Of a DNA stretch of 41,334 bases, positions 8,585-16,676 are shown one piece after another; the first letter of the stretch is position 1; each line of letters begins with the position of its first letter. The DNA comes from Mycobacterium sp. 1274761.0. GTDB taxonomy: Bacteria > Actinomycetota > Actinomycetes > Mycobacteriales > Mycobacteriaceae. The position numbers and the translations under genes are program-made. A model generated the notes under the pieces. That model saw only the letters and a list, made by a program, of their open reading frames with translations. It searched no databases and was not told where the DNA came from. The stretch lies in contig NZ_LZMC01000001.1 of NCBI RefSeq assembly GCF_001668615.1, positions 1-41,334 of the forward strand, given 5' to 3'.

Positions 8585-9904
8585 CTACGGCGTCCACCAC
8601 GGCCGCAACGGCAGCCCGCCGTCGTTACCGCGCTCGTCGAGCTTCACCGCCAGAACCTGGTGCAGCTGAATGACGTTCGTCTCGAAGCCCAGCCGTGACC
8701 CCGCCATGTAGAGGCCCCACACCTTGGCGGTGGGCAGACCCACCTCGGCTACGGCTTCGTTCCAATGCTCGACCAGATTGCGGCACCAGTCACGCAACGT
8801 CAACGCGTAGTGGTTGCGCAGGTTCTCCTCGTGCACCACCTCGAAGCCGACGTCCTGCGCCTCGGTGATGATCCGGCCGGAGCCGGTCAGTTCGCCGTCG
8901 GGAAAGACGTAACGGTCTATAAAGCCGCCAGCCGTTGCGCCGCTGCGGTTGTCGTGACGGGTGATGCAGTGGTTGAGCAACAGCCCACCGGTGCGCAACT
9001 TCGACTGCAGGAAGCCGAAATATGACGGGTAGTTGTGCACGCCAATGTGTTCGGTCAGCCCGATAGACGACACGGCATCGAAACCAGCTTCGGTGACGTC
9101 GCGGTAGTCGCCGTGGCGGACCTCGGCGAGGTCGGTGAGGCCCTCATCGGCGATCGCCTTCTGCGCCCACGTCGCCTGCTCCCCCGACAGCGTGACCCCG
9201 ATTGCCTTGACCCCGCGGCGCGCGGCGTAGCGGACCATGCCGCCCCAGCCGCAGCCCACGTCGAGCAGTCGGTCGCCGGGCGACAGCCGCAGCTTCTCGA
9301 ACACCAGCCGGTACTTGTTCTCCTGCGCGTCTTCCAGCGTGGCGTCCGGGTGCGGATAGCACGCGCAGGTGTAGGTCATCGACGGGCCGAGCACCCACTC
9401 GTAGAACGCGTTCGACACGTCATAGTGATGGTGGATCGCCTCGGCGTCGCGAGACTTGCTGTGCCGCAAGCCCTCTGCGATACGACGCCACCGCGGCAAC
9501 GCTTCCTGCGGCGGCGGCGCGATCGGCTTCAGGTGCTCGATGCCGATGGAGCGCACGATCTGGGCCAGCACCCGTGCAGGTGGCCGCTTGAAGTCCATCT
9601 TGTCGGCGAGTGCACGCAGCAGCTCGTAGGGATCGCCGGGGTGCACACCGTGCGGCTCGACATCGCCGGAGACGTAGGCACGGGCCAGCCCCAGCTCGCC
9701 AGGCGCCGTTGCGAGATACGTTGTGCCGCGCGGCGTCAACAAATCCAGACCGAGCGTGGCGTCCTCAGGGCCGGCGCTGCTTCCGTCGTACGCGCTGAAC
9801 TTGAGCGGGAATTCGCCGCCCGCCGCGAAAATCTCTAGTATCTCGGCCAGGGTCAGCTTTTTGGCCGAAGACGCGGGCGTCGTGTGCTCTTTGTAGGTCG
9901 TCAT
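8585..9904 (-). CDS. cyclopropane-fatty-acid synthase-like SAM methyltransferase
   Basis: The 439-residue protein has the CFA-synthase hallmarks: HHHYDVSNAFYEWVLGPSM from about 158 and the SAM motif LLDVGCGWGG at about 213-222. ERW-type conserved segments follow. It is longer than the mycolic-acid cyclopropane synthases (about 290 residues) and nearer to UfaA1/TmsB- or Cfa-type enzymes acting on phospholipid acyl chains. It is the ortholog by position of Rv3720. The ATG at 9904 has GGAGGA six bases upstream; an in-frame start at 9928 would lie in the 32-bp repeat and is rejected. It is downstream of an FAD oxidase, a pairing seen in 10-methyl fatty acid synthesis. The upstream junction is a triplicated mini-ORF repeat. 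Confidence 0.87.
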   Translation of the reverse strand: MTTYKEHTTPASSAKKLTLAEILEIFAAGGEFPLKFSAYDGSSAGPEDATLGLDLLTPRGTTYLATAPGELGLARAYVSGDVEPHGVHPGDPYELLRALADKMDFKRPPARVLAQIVRSIGIEHLKPIAPPPQEALPRWRRIAEGLRHSKSRDAEAIHHHYDVSNAFYEWVLGPSMTYTCACYPHPDATLEDAQENKYRLVFEKLRLSPGDRLLDVGCGWGGMVRYAARRGVKAIGVTLSGEQATWAQKAIADEGLTDLAEVRHGDYRDVTEAGFDAVSSIGLTEHIGVHNYPSYFGFLQSKLRTGGLLLNHCITRHDNRSGATAGGFIDRYVFPDGELTGSGRIITEAQDVGFEVVHEENLRNHYALTLRDWCRNLVEHWNEAVAEVGLPTAKVWGLYMAGSRLGFETNVIQLHQVLAVKLDERGNDGGLPLRPWWTP

Positions 9905-9996
9905 CGCAGTCCTCCGCTCTTCGGGCAAGCCCTCATCGCAGTCCTTCGCTCTTCGGGCAAGCCCTCATCGCAGTCCTTCGCTCTTCGGGCAAGCCC
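9901..9996 (-). repeat. three tandem 32-bp units forming overlapping 11-codon mini-ORFs
   Basis: Units 9901-9932, 9933-9964 and 9965-9996 are identical except for one base (T/C at 9914 against the others). On the minus strand each unit runs from one ATGA to the next. Consecutive ORFs therefore overlap by four bases: 9965-10000, 9933-9968 and 9901-9936. They encode MRACPKSEGLR twice and MRACPKSGGLR once. The first ATG overlaps the FAD oxidase stop, and the last stop overlaps the CFA synthase ATG at 9904. Each unit carries its own GAAGGA or GGAGGA ribosome binding site. The arrangement could pass ribosomes stepwise from one gene to the next. A related array is at 23768-23831. Confidence 0.9.
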
Positions 9997-11376
9997 TCAT
10001 CGCCGTTGCACCGCCTTTGCATACAGATCCAGCAGCCGTGAATCGGGGTCGTATGTCTTCTTCACAGTTTTATACGCTTCCCCGCCGTATAGATCGTCGA
10101 ACTCGTCTGGAGAATAAAAAGCGTCGGAATACAGCGATTTGTGGCCGTCCAGCTCGCTGACCTTGCGTTCGATGAGCTTGTTGGTGTGCCCGGGTTCCGG
10201 GCCGACGGGTACCGACGACCAGAAGCCGACATTGACGTAGGTATGGTGCGGCCGGATCGGGTACAGGGGCCAACCGGCCTCGTCGCGCAACCGAAGCGGG
10301 CACAGCCATATCGGCTCGATCGGCACATTGGTCAAGAACCAGTCGAGGAACTCGACGCACCGCTCGATCGGCACCTCGACGTCCTGCACCACCCGCTCCA
10401 AAGGCGGCCTGCCATTGCGCTTCTCGATCCGGTCGGCGACGTTGAAGCGCTGGTCGTAGGCGATCAACTTCCAGTAGAAGCTGCTGCGCCGTAAGCGCCG
10501 CGGCCACAGACGACGGATCTTGGGGTTCTGTGCGCCGAATGCACGCGAGCACCAGAACCAGTCGGTGTCCCAGCGCCAGAGGTAATCGTGAATGGTGAGC
10601 CGGTCGTGCTTTTCCCCGCCCTCGTGCTGGATCGAGCGGTAGTAGATATGTTGGCCGGTGTAGTCGCTGACGGGCCCCGGCGTGGAGGTCTTGATGCCGA
10701 CGCACAGGTAGCTCTCCTCGGCGCTGAACACCACGCCGTCGAGGTAGTCGATCGGGGTGCCGTCGATACCCCCGGTCTCGATGATGCGGTCCATCGCCGC
10801 CACCAGCTCCTGCAGCGAATGAAATCGCAGGTGCCGCAGCGCCACAAACGGCTTGACCGGTTCCAGCTCGATCTTCAGCCGCACCGAATAGCCCAGCGTC
10901 CCATACGAATTCGGGAACGCATGGAAAAGATCCGAGCATAGATCGCGTCTTGCGGTGACGACGTCACCGGTGCCGGTGAGGATGTCCATCTCGAGCACCG
11001 ACTCGTGCGGCAGGCCGTTGCGGAACGACGCCGATTCGATGCCGAGCCCGGTGACCGCGCCGCCGAGTGTGATGGTCTTCAGCTGCGGGACGACCAGCGG
11101 CGACATTCCGTAGGGCAGTGTGGCTGCGACGAGGTCCTCATAGGTGCACATGCCCGCTACGTCGGCGGTGCGCGCCTCGGGATCGACCTCGATGACGCCG
11201 GTGAGGCCCGAGACGTCCAGGCCCTTGGCGTCGTTTTTCGCGCGGGCGCGAAACAGGTTCGAGGTCGGTTTGGCCAGGCGGACAGTGGCCGTCGGGGGGA
11301 TGGCACGGTAGCTGGCGAGGAGCCGCTGTACGCCGGCGGCGTGGGCAGCACGTGCGTCGGTTGCCGGAACAGACAC
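9997..11376 (-). CDS. FAD-linked oxidoreductase (Rv3719 type)
   Basis: This is a 459-residue protein of the FAD_binding_4 (PCMH-type) family. Its N-terminal FAD domain includes GVIEVDPEARTADVAGMCTYEDL, and LKTITLGGAVTGLGIES forms the pyrophosphate-binding loop. The C-terminal half resembles the DWARF1/24-dehydrocholesterol reductase-like proteins. The neighbour downstream is a CFA-type methyltransferase. An analogous FAD protein plus methyltransferase pair (Rv0449c with UfaA1/Rv0447c; TmsA/TmsB) makes 10-methyl (tuberculostearic) fatty acid from oleoyl chains. A similar two-step acyl-chain modification is the best inference here, with unknown position or substrate. The gene ends in an ATGA that begins the 32-bp repeat array. 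Confidence 0.83.
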   Translation of the reverse strand: MSVPATDARAAHAAGVQRLLASYRAIPPTATVRLAKPTSNLFRARAKNDAKGLDVSGLTGVIEVDPEARTADVAGMCTYEDLVAATLPYGMSPLVVPQLKTITLGGAVTGLGIESASFRNGLPHESVLEMDILTGTGDVVTARRDLCSDLFHAFPNSYGTLGYSVRLKIELEPVKPFVALRHLRFHSLQELVAAMDRIIETGGIDGTPIDYLDGVVFSAEESYLCVGIKTSTPGPVSDYTGQHIYYRSIQHEGGEKHDRLTIHDYLWRWDTDWFWCSRAFGAQNPKIRRLWPRRLRRSSFYWKLIAYDQRFNVADRIEKRNGRPPLERVVQDVEVPIERCVEFLDWFLTNVPIEPIWLCPLRLRDEAGWPLYPIRPHHTYVNVGFWSSVPVGPEPGHTNKLIERKVSELDGHKSLYSDAFYSPDEFDDLYGGEAYKTVKKTYDPDSRLLDLYAKAVQRR

Positions 11377-11438
11377 GCATATACGCTAGTCCGCGGTTGC
11401 GGCCGATGCGACCGCATCACGACGAGGGGAGTCACCTG

Positions 11439-11879
11439 ATGGGACAGGTCAGCGCGGCGAGCAGCGTCTTGATCGACGCAGCGCCGGAGAAAGTGTTGGC
11501 TGCTGTGGCGGATTACACAACGGTGCGGCCGAAGATCCTCTCCGATCACTACCGCGACTACCGCGTGATCGAGGGCGGTCAGGGTGCGGGCACCGTGGCG
11601 AGCTGGAAATTGCAGGCCACCAAGTCGCGGGTGCGCGACGTCAAGGCGCAGGTCGACGTCGCGGGCCACACCGTCATCGAGAAGGACGCCAACAGCTCGA
11701 TGGTCACCAACTGGACCGTCGCACCCGCAGGGGCGGGATCGTCGGTCACCGTCAAGACCTCCTGGCAGGGTGCGGGTGGCATCGGCGGCTTCTTCGAGAA
11801 GACGTTCGCGCCGCTGGGGCTTCGCAAGATCCAGTCCGAGGTGCTGGAGAACCTGAAGAAGGCTGTCGAGGGCAGCTAG
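11439..11879 (+). CDS. SRPBCC (polyketide cyclase/START-like) family protein
   Basis: The ATG at 11439 follows GAGGGGAG and gives 146 residues, close to the 147-residue Rv3718c. The pattern fits the SRPBCC helix-grip fold: an N-terminal strand with DAAPEKVLAAVADY, a central beta-sheet and a long C-terminal helix (LRKIQSEVLENLKKAV). Proteins of this fold bind hydrophobic ligands. The gene is divergent from the FAD oxidase (62-base gap), which hints at a lipid-related role, but the ligand is not predictable. Its stop overlaps the amidase stop in CTAG. Confidence 0.85.
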   Translation: MGQVSAASSVLIDAAPEKVLAAVADYTTVRPKILSDHYRDYRVIEGGQGAGTVASWKLQATKSRVRDVKAQVDVAGHTVIEKDANSSMVTNWTVAPAGAGSSVTVKTSWQGAGGIGGFFEKTFAPLGLRKIQSEVLENLKKAVEGS

Positions 11880-12628
11880 CGCGGCTGAGCGCCCAAAAAG
11901 CCCGCAATCCCGCGTACCACGGCGTCGGCGTATTTCTGCCTGCCCTCGGGGCTGGTGATCAGGCCAGTGTCGGCCGGGTTTTTCATGTTGCCGAGCTCGA
12001 CGAGAACCGACGGGTACTGGGCCAAATTCAGGCCAGCGATATCGGAGCGCGGATTCAGGCCGTCGGTTCCGACGTAGGTCGAGGGCACCAGCCCCGAGGC
12101 CCGTAGCTGGTCACGCATGGTCTGGGCGAACTGCACCGAGGGTCCGGCCTGTACCTGGTTCAGCGGCGGCGACGAGTACAGCACATGGAATCCCCGCCCG
12201 GTGGGCGGGCCGCCGTCGGCGTGGATGCTGACGATGGCGTTGGGGTGCAGCGCATTGGCCATCGCCGCGCGCTCGTCGACGCAGGGTCCCAGGCCGGTGT
12301 CGTTGCCGCGCGACATCGCGGTCCGCACGCCGAGTGCCGTCAGCTGCTGCCGGATCCGCAGCGTGGTGTCCCAGGTGAAGGTGTGTTCGGGGTAGCCGTC
12401 GTTGGTCGACGTGCCGCTTTCCTGGCAGTTCTTGGTGCCCCCGCGCCCGGTTGGCACCTGGCGGCTGATCGAGCTGTCGTTGGAGCCGTTGTGGCCGGGG
12501 TCGAGGAACACGATCATGCCCGCGATGTTGGCGGGTGCGGCGGATGCGGGGCTGGCTAGCGTCGACGCCGCAACGACGAGGCAGGCAGCCGCGGTCGCGC
12601 CGACACGCAGGATCGCTGACACGTGCAC
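11876..12628 (-). CDS. ami1: N-acetylmuramoyl-L-alanine amidase (Rv3717/Ami1 type), secreted
   Basis: This 250-residue zinc amidase of the Amidase_3 family has a signal peptide (to about 30, SASA). The zinc ligands are visible: H46 in LDPGHNG, E81 in YPEHTF and H136 in SIHADGG. The catalytic E211 is in LVELGNM. C68 and C116 correspond to the disulfide described in the M. tuberculosis enzyme. It cleaves the amide bond between the MurNAc lactyl group and the peptide stem in peptidoglycan. Like Rv3717 it has no separate cell-wall binding domain. The start is GTG at 12628. The gene stands alone on its strand, between two plus-strand genes. Confidence 0.92.
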   Translation of the reverse strand: MHVSAILRVGATAAACLVVAASTLASPASAAPANIAGMIVFLDPGHNGSNDSSISRQVPTGRGGTKNCQESGTSTNDGYPEHTFTWDTTLRIRQQLTALGVRTAMSRGNDTGLGPCVDERAAMANALHPNAIVSIHADGGPPTGRGFHVLYSSPPLNQVQAGPSVQFAQTMRDQLRASGLVPSTYVGTDGLNPRSDIAGLNLAQYPSVLVELGNMKNPADTGLITSPEGRQKYADAVVRGIAGFLGAQPR

Positions 12629-12738
12629 CGCGTCAAGGTAGCGGCTGGGAGTCTAGGCTTGAAAGGCCAAACCGCCGCGCACAAGCGAGCGCAACCAAGT
12701 CGAGACCAGGTAGTAATCAACACGCAAGGGGATCAGCC

Positions 12739-13071
12739 ATGCAACCCGGAGGTCAGCCCGACATGTCGGCGCTGCTCGCACAGGCGCAACAGGTACAGCA
12801 GAAGCTGATGGAGGCCCAAGAGCAGCTCGCCAACACCGAGGTGCACGGGCAGGCTGGCGGCGGCCTGGTCCAGGTCACCATGAAGGGCAGCGGCGAAGTG
12901 GTCGCGGTGTCGATCGATCCGAAGGTCGTCGACCCCGACGACGTCGAAACGCTGCAGGACCTGATCGTCGGCGCGCACGCCGATGCGGCGCGCCAGGTCA
13001 CGCTGCTCGCCCAGGAACGGCTGGGGCCGCTGGCCGGCGGCGCGGGCGAGCTGGGCATTCCGGGGCTGTAG
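12739..13071 (+). CDS. YbaB/EbfC family nucleoid-associated protein
   Basis: The 110-residue product starts [18 protein letters not shown], with an AAGGGGA ribosome binding site just upstream. The N-terminal helix is Gln-rich ([19 protein letters not shown]). It is followed by [24 protein letters not shown] and a C-terminal helix, the complete YbaB fold. These small dimers bind DNA and are almost always encoded between dnaX and recR. Here recR follows directly, its start codon abutting this stop. Confidence 0.92.
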   Translation: MQPGGQPDMSALLAQAQQVQQKLMEAQEQLANTEVHGQAGGGLVQVTMKGSGEVVAVSIDPKVVDPDDVETLQDLIVGAHADAARQVTLLAQERLGPLAGGAGELGIPGL

Positions 13072-13683
13072 TTGTTTGAAGGACCAGTCCAGGACCTGAT
13101 CGACGAGCTCGGCAAGCTGCCCGGCATCGGGCCGAAGAGCGCGCAGCGCATCGCCTTTCACCTGCTGTCGGTCGAGCCGCCCGACATCGACCGGCTGACG
13201 GCCGTGCTGAACAAGGTGCGTGACGGCGTCAAGTTCTGCGCGGTCTGCGGCAACGTCTCCGACGAGGACCGCTGCCGCATCTGCTCCGACCCGCGCCGCG
13301 ACGCGTCGCTGGTGTGTGTCGTCGAGGAGCCCAAGGATGTGCAGGCCGTCGAGCGGACGCGCGAATTCCGCGGCCGCTACCACGTTTTGGGTGGCGCGCT
13401 GGATCCGCTGTCAGGGGTCGGGCCAGAGCAACTGCGAATTCGCGAGCTGCTGAACAGGATTGGCGAGCGGGTCGACGGCGTGGATATCGCCGAGGTCATC
13501 ATCGCGACCGATCCGAACACCGAAGGGGAAGCGACCGCCACGTATCTGGTGCGGATGCTGCGTGACATTCCGGGGCTGACGGTGACGCGTATCGCGTCGG
13601 GCCTGCCGATGGGCGGCGACCTGGAGTTCGCCGACGAGCTGACGTTGGGCCGCGCGCTGTCGGGCCGCCGCGCCCTGACCTAG
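13072..13683 (+). CDS. recR: recombination mediator protein RecR
   Basis: This 203-residue protein has an N-terminal helix-hairpin-helix ([18 protein letters not shown]), a four-cysteine zinc site (C56, C59, C68, C71) and a Toprim domain beginning [10 protein letters not shown]. The C-terminal Walker-like segment completes the fold. RecR works with RecO and RecF to load RecA at gaps. The start is a TTG at 13072 immediately after the TAG stop of ybaB, which implies strong translational coupling. It converges on the DUF559 gene with an 11-base gap. Confidence 0.95.
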   Translation: MFEGPVQDLIDELGKLPGIGPKSAQRIAFHLLSVEPPDIDRLTAVLNKVRDGVKFCAVCGNVSDEDRCRICSDPRRDASLVCVVEEPKDVQAVERTREFRGRYHVLGGALDPLSGVGPEQLRIRELLNRIGERVDGVDIAEVIIATDPNTEGEATATYLVRMLRDIPGLTVTRIASGLPMGGDLEFADELTLGRALSGRRALT

Positions 13684-13694
13684 TCGGCATTGAC

Positions 13695-14549
13695 CTAGGC
13701 CGCGAGACTCCCGCCGCGTTCGATCAGCGCGGCTTCCACCCTGGCCAGCCAATCGTGGGGGTGGTCCTCGGAGATGACCCGAATGACGATCCATCCCAGC
13801 GCTTCCAGCATCCGAAGCCGTGCGATGTCCTTGACGTACTGCTTGCGGTCTTTGCGGTGGTGATCCCCGTCGTACTCGACCGCGACCATGTAATCGCGCC
13901 AGCCCATGTCGAGCCAAGCGACCGGCTGCGTGGTGCCCGCCAGCACCGGTATCTGCGTCTCCGGACGTGGAAACCCTGCGTCGTGCAACCACAACCGGGT
14001 CGAGCTTTCGCGAGGAGATTCCGCGCCTCCGTCGACCAGCGGGAGCAGTTCCCGGAGTTGGCGTACGCCCCGGGCGCGCGGATACCGCTTCGTCAGCGCG
14101 AGCACCGCGTCGGTCGAAAATCTCTGGTTCCACATGAGCGCGTCCAAACGCGCGAGCGCCTCCGGTCTGTCCAGGTGACGACCGAGGTCGAAGGCTGTGC
14201 GAACCCGGGTCGTCACGGGAAGCCCTGCGATACGGGTGATCTCGTCCTCAGCGACACGTTCGGTCCGCGGAATTAATCCCTCCTGGGGCACGCATTTGGC
14301 GCCGACAAGTTCGATCGGGACACTCGGATCCACCCACGGGGCCCCATGAAGGGACGATGCCGCAACTCCCGCGATGACCCCTTTGCGCCCCGACGCGAGC
14401 CACGCCCCCGTCGCGCGGTCTCGCAGAGACGCCTCCCGGTCCTTCTCGATGTACACACCGCGGTAGAGGTTCCTGTACCAGCGCCTTAGTTCGTGACGCG
14501 TCACCACGCCCGCCGCGACGGCCTCGCCGCCCAATATGACCGCACCCAT
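13695..14549 (-). CDS. DUF559/Vsr-like nuclease-fold protein with AbiEi-like N-terminus
   Basis: From the ATG at 14549 this is a 284-residue protein. The N-terminal part (GVVTRHELRRWYRNLYRGVY) looks like the winged-helix domain of AbiEi-type antitoxins. The C-terminal part has a PD-(D/E)xK-like pattern with D in VAWLDMGW and E and D in VAVEYDGDHHR, then a conserved helix ending VIRVISEDH. This is the DUF559 domain, distantly related to the Vsr mismatch endonuclease. Such two-part proteins are common and multicopy in actinobacteria, and their function is unknown. A longer start at 14627 would read through the hairpin at 14586-14638 and is not preferred. No partner AbiEii toxin gene is next to it. 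Confidence 0.8.
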   Translation of the reverse strand: MGAVILGGEAVAAGVVTRHELRRWYRNLYRGVYIEKDREASLRDRATGAWLASGRKGVIAGVAASSLHGAPWVDPSVPIELVGAKCVPQEGLIPRTERVAEDEITRIAGLPVTTRVRTAFDLGRHLDRPEALARLDALMWNQRFSTDAVLALTKRYPRARGVRQLRELLPLVDGGAESPRESSTRLWLHDAGFPRPETQIPVLAGTTQPVAWLDMGWRDYMVAVEYDGDHHRKDRKQYVKDIARLRMLEALGWIVIRVISEDHPHDWLARVEAALIERGGSLAA

Positions 14550-14585
14550 GAGGTCATCCTGCAACCGGGCACCGACACATCGTTC

Positions 14586-14638
14586 AAACCCGACTTTTGT
14601 AGAGAAACTGCGAGTAGTTGTCGACAAAAGTCGGATTT
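14586..14638. repeat. long hairpin between gatD and the DUF559 gene
   Basis: The arms 14586-14600 and 14624-14638 pair over 15 bases with one mismatch. The core CCGACTTTTGT/ACAAAAGTCGG is perfect, and the loop is 23 bases. The loop holds a second small stem (AACT…AGTT). It lies downstream of gatD and upstream of the DUF559 start on the same strand. It may act as a terminator, a leader structure, or be a dispersed palindromic element. Confidence 0.6.
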
Positions 14639-14666
14639 CGCGGCGGCCGGCGCTGCCTGACCGCCG

Positions 14667-15383
14667 TCAAACTCGGCGCGGGGCGGCGAGTCGTTCCCGG
14701 CGCAGCAGGTCCACCTCAGGCAGCTGCAGGGGTGGCAGCTCGCCGACGATGCGCGACAGCAGGTAATCGGCGAGCTGAGGATTGCGGGCCAGGCACGGCC
14801 CGTGCAGATAGGTTGCGACGACGCTGCCCTGCACCGCACCGTCGACCCCGTCGCCGTCGCGGTTGCCCGCACCAGAGACCACCCGCGCCAGCGGCTGCGC
14901 ATCTGCACCCAAAACCGTTCCGCCACGGTGATTTTCGAAACCGGTCAGCTTTTCGGTGAGGCCGGCCAGCAGCGGCTGGCTCACGACTTCACCGATGGTC
15001 CGCTTCGGCTGGGGTGACGTCGTCAGGTCCAGTAGCCCCACGCCATCGACCCGCTCACCCGCCGACGTCTCATACCAATGACCCAGCACCTGAATCGCCG
15101 CGCAGATCGCCAGCACCGGTGCACCTTTCGCCGCCGCCTCCTGCAAGCCGGGATAGCGGATGAGGTGGCGAGTAGCGAGCCGCTGCGCATAATCCTCGGC
15201 ACCGCCAAGCGCGTAGAGATCCAGCGTCGACGGCACCGGGTCGTCGAGCGTGATGTTGACGATTTCGGCGTCGATTCCCCGCAACCGCAACCGCTGCCGC
15301 AGCACCACGGAGTTGCCGCCGTCACCATAGGTGCCCATCACGTCGGGCAGCACCAGCCCGATCCGCACCGCCGACTCACGCAA
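14667..15383 (-). CDS. gatD: GatD, glutamine amidotransferase subunit of lipid II isoglutaminyl synthase
   Basis: The 238-residue class I amidotransferase (CobB/CobQ-like) carries the nucleophile C94 in LAICAAIQVLG and the catalytic histidine in YLHGPCLARNP. It hydrolyses glutamine and passes ammonia to MurT, which amidates the D-Glu of lipid II to D-isoGln. The start is a TTG at 15383 overlapping the murT end; a GTG at 15368 is possible. Overlap with murT and gene order match Rv3713–Rv3712. Confidence 0.92.
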   Translation of the reverse strand: MRESAVRIGLVLPDVMGTYGDGGNSVVLRQRLRLRGIDAEIVNITLDDPVPSTLDLYALGGAEDYAQRLATRHLIRYPGLQEAAAKGAPVLAICAAIQVLGHWYETSAGERVDGVGLLDLTTSPQPKRTIGEVVSQPLLAGLTEKLTGFENHRGGTVLGADAQPLARVVSGAGNRDGDGVDGAVQGSVVATYLHGPCLARNPQLADYLLSRIVGELPPLQLPEVDLLRRERLAAPRRV

Positions 15384-16611
15384 TGGACAGCGCTCGATTC
15401 AACGCCAGGAACGCCGTGTAGTTCGCGACCACCTCGACGTGTCCTGGCGGACACGACTTGATCGCCTCAACGGCGTTGTGCACCAACGTATGTTCGACGC
15501 CCGCGTACCCCAACCGCACCGCGAGGTCGGTTCCGCGTTCACCGGCGGCCACCACACGATGGTTGACGAAGTGCTCGAAGTTGACGTCCCACAGCCACGA
15601 CAGGTCCTCGCCGTCGGGCACCTGTCCGTTGACCGAGATCACCACCGAACCCGCGTCGGTGTCGACCATAGACAGCGCCTCCTGCCAGCCGGCCGGGTTC
15701 TTGGCCAACAACATCCGCACGGTGTGCGCACCCAGGCGCACGGTGCTGTAGCGGCCGGCGACCTCGTCCACAGTCGACGCCGCCGCCACCGCAGCAACCG
15801 GGTCCGCGCCCATCGCCACCGCGGCGGCGACCGCCTGGGTGGCGTTGCCGCGGTTGACCGTTCCCGGCAGCGCCAGCCGCATCGGCAGCGAGAATCCGTC
15901 GGGTCCATAGATCTTGGTGTCGTCGTACCACCACTGCGGGGTAGGCCGTTTGAAGTCGGTACCCGTCGAATACCAATGCGTCCCGTCGCGAACGATGATC
16001 TCGCCGCTGCGCGGACAGCTCACCGAATCGTTGGCCCAGCTGCCGCCCGCGGCCACCCACACCACGTTCGGGCTGTCGTAGGCCGCAGACGTCATCAAGA
16101 CGTCGTCGCAGTTGGCCACGACGACGGTATTCGGATGACGAGCGAGCCCAGCCCGCAGCGTCCGCTCGATGTGGTTGATCTCACCCACCCGGTCCAGCTG
16201 ATCGCGCGACAGGTTCAACAGCACGATCACCGCGGGGTCGACCGCATCGGCCACATGCGGCACATGCATCTCGTCGACCTCGAGCGCGGCCAGCTCGGCG
16301 TCGCGCGCCGCCGCCAGGGCGGCCACCAGGCCCGCATCCATGTTGGCGCCCTCGGCGTTGGTCGCCACGGGTCCCAGCGTGCCCAGCGCCGCCGCGACCA
16401 TGCCGGTGGTGGTGGACTTGCCGTTTGTGCCGGTCACGATCGCTGTGCGACGGCCCTGGCCGAGCTGGCTAAGGATGGATTTGTCCAACGTCATCGCCAC
16501 GAGCCCGCCGATCATGGCGCCGGCGCCGCGGCCGGTCACCCGCGACGACCAGCGTGCCGCGGATCCGGCCGCCAGCGCGATACGTCCGCGGGGGGTGACC
16601 ATTCCGTGCAT
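15376..16611 (-). CDS. murT: MurT, lipid II isoglutaminyl synthase (Mur ligase-like subunit)
   Basis: This is a Mur-ligase-like ATPase of about 411 residues from the ATG at 16611. A further ATG at 16602 and an upstream codon at 16644 are alternatives. The P-loop is TGTNGKSTTTG, and LEVDEMHVPH and the NLSRDQLDRVGE segment fit the Mur ligase central domain. The C-terminal domain carries LLAKNPAGWQEAL, typical of MurT. The region where Gram-positive MurT proteins hold a four-cysteine zinc ribbon here has only two obvious cysteines (VANCDD and SVSCPRSGE). It acts with GatD, encoded downstream with an 8-base overlap. It is divergent from the DnaQ-like gene. Confidence 0.92.
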   Translation of the reverse strand: MHGMVTPRGRIALAAGSAARWSSRVTGRGAGAMIGGLVAMTLDKSILSQLGQGRRTAIVTGTNGKSTTTGMVAAALGTLGPVATNAEGANMDAGLVAALAAARDAELAALEVDEMHVPHVADAVDPAVIVLLNLSRDQLDRVGEINHIERTLRAGLARHPNTVVVANCDDVLMTSAAYDSPNVVWVAAGGSWANDSVSCPRSGEIIVRDGTHWYSTGTDFKRPTPQWWYDDTKIYGPDGFSLPMRLALPGTVNRGNATQAVAAAVAMGADPVAAVAAASTVDEVAGRYSTVRLGAHTVRMLLAKNPAGWQEALSMVDTDAGSVVISVNGQVPDGEDLSWLWDVNFEHFVNHRVVAAGERGTDLAVRLGYAGVEHTLVHNAVEAIKSCPPGHVEVVANYTAFLALNRALSIA

Positions 16612-16676
16612 TTTATGTGGCCGACACGCAGCCTTCTCGGTCAAGCCCTGTCGGATCGCCGTGCCATCCTGAGCTT

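Noticed and set aside
9901..9996. CRISPR-like direct repeats
   Set aside because: Units are contiguous with no spacers, keep a reading frame with ATGA ends, and no cas gene is near.
13695..14549. AbiE-type toxin-antitoxin locus
   Set aside because: Only the AbiEi-like N-terminal module is present; there is no AbiEii toxin gene adjacent, so a TA system is not supported.
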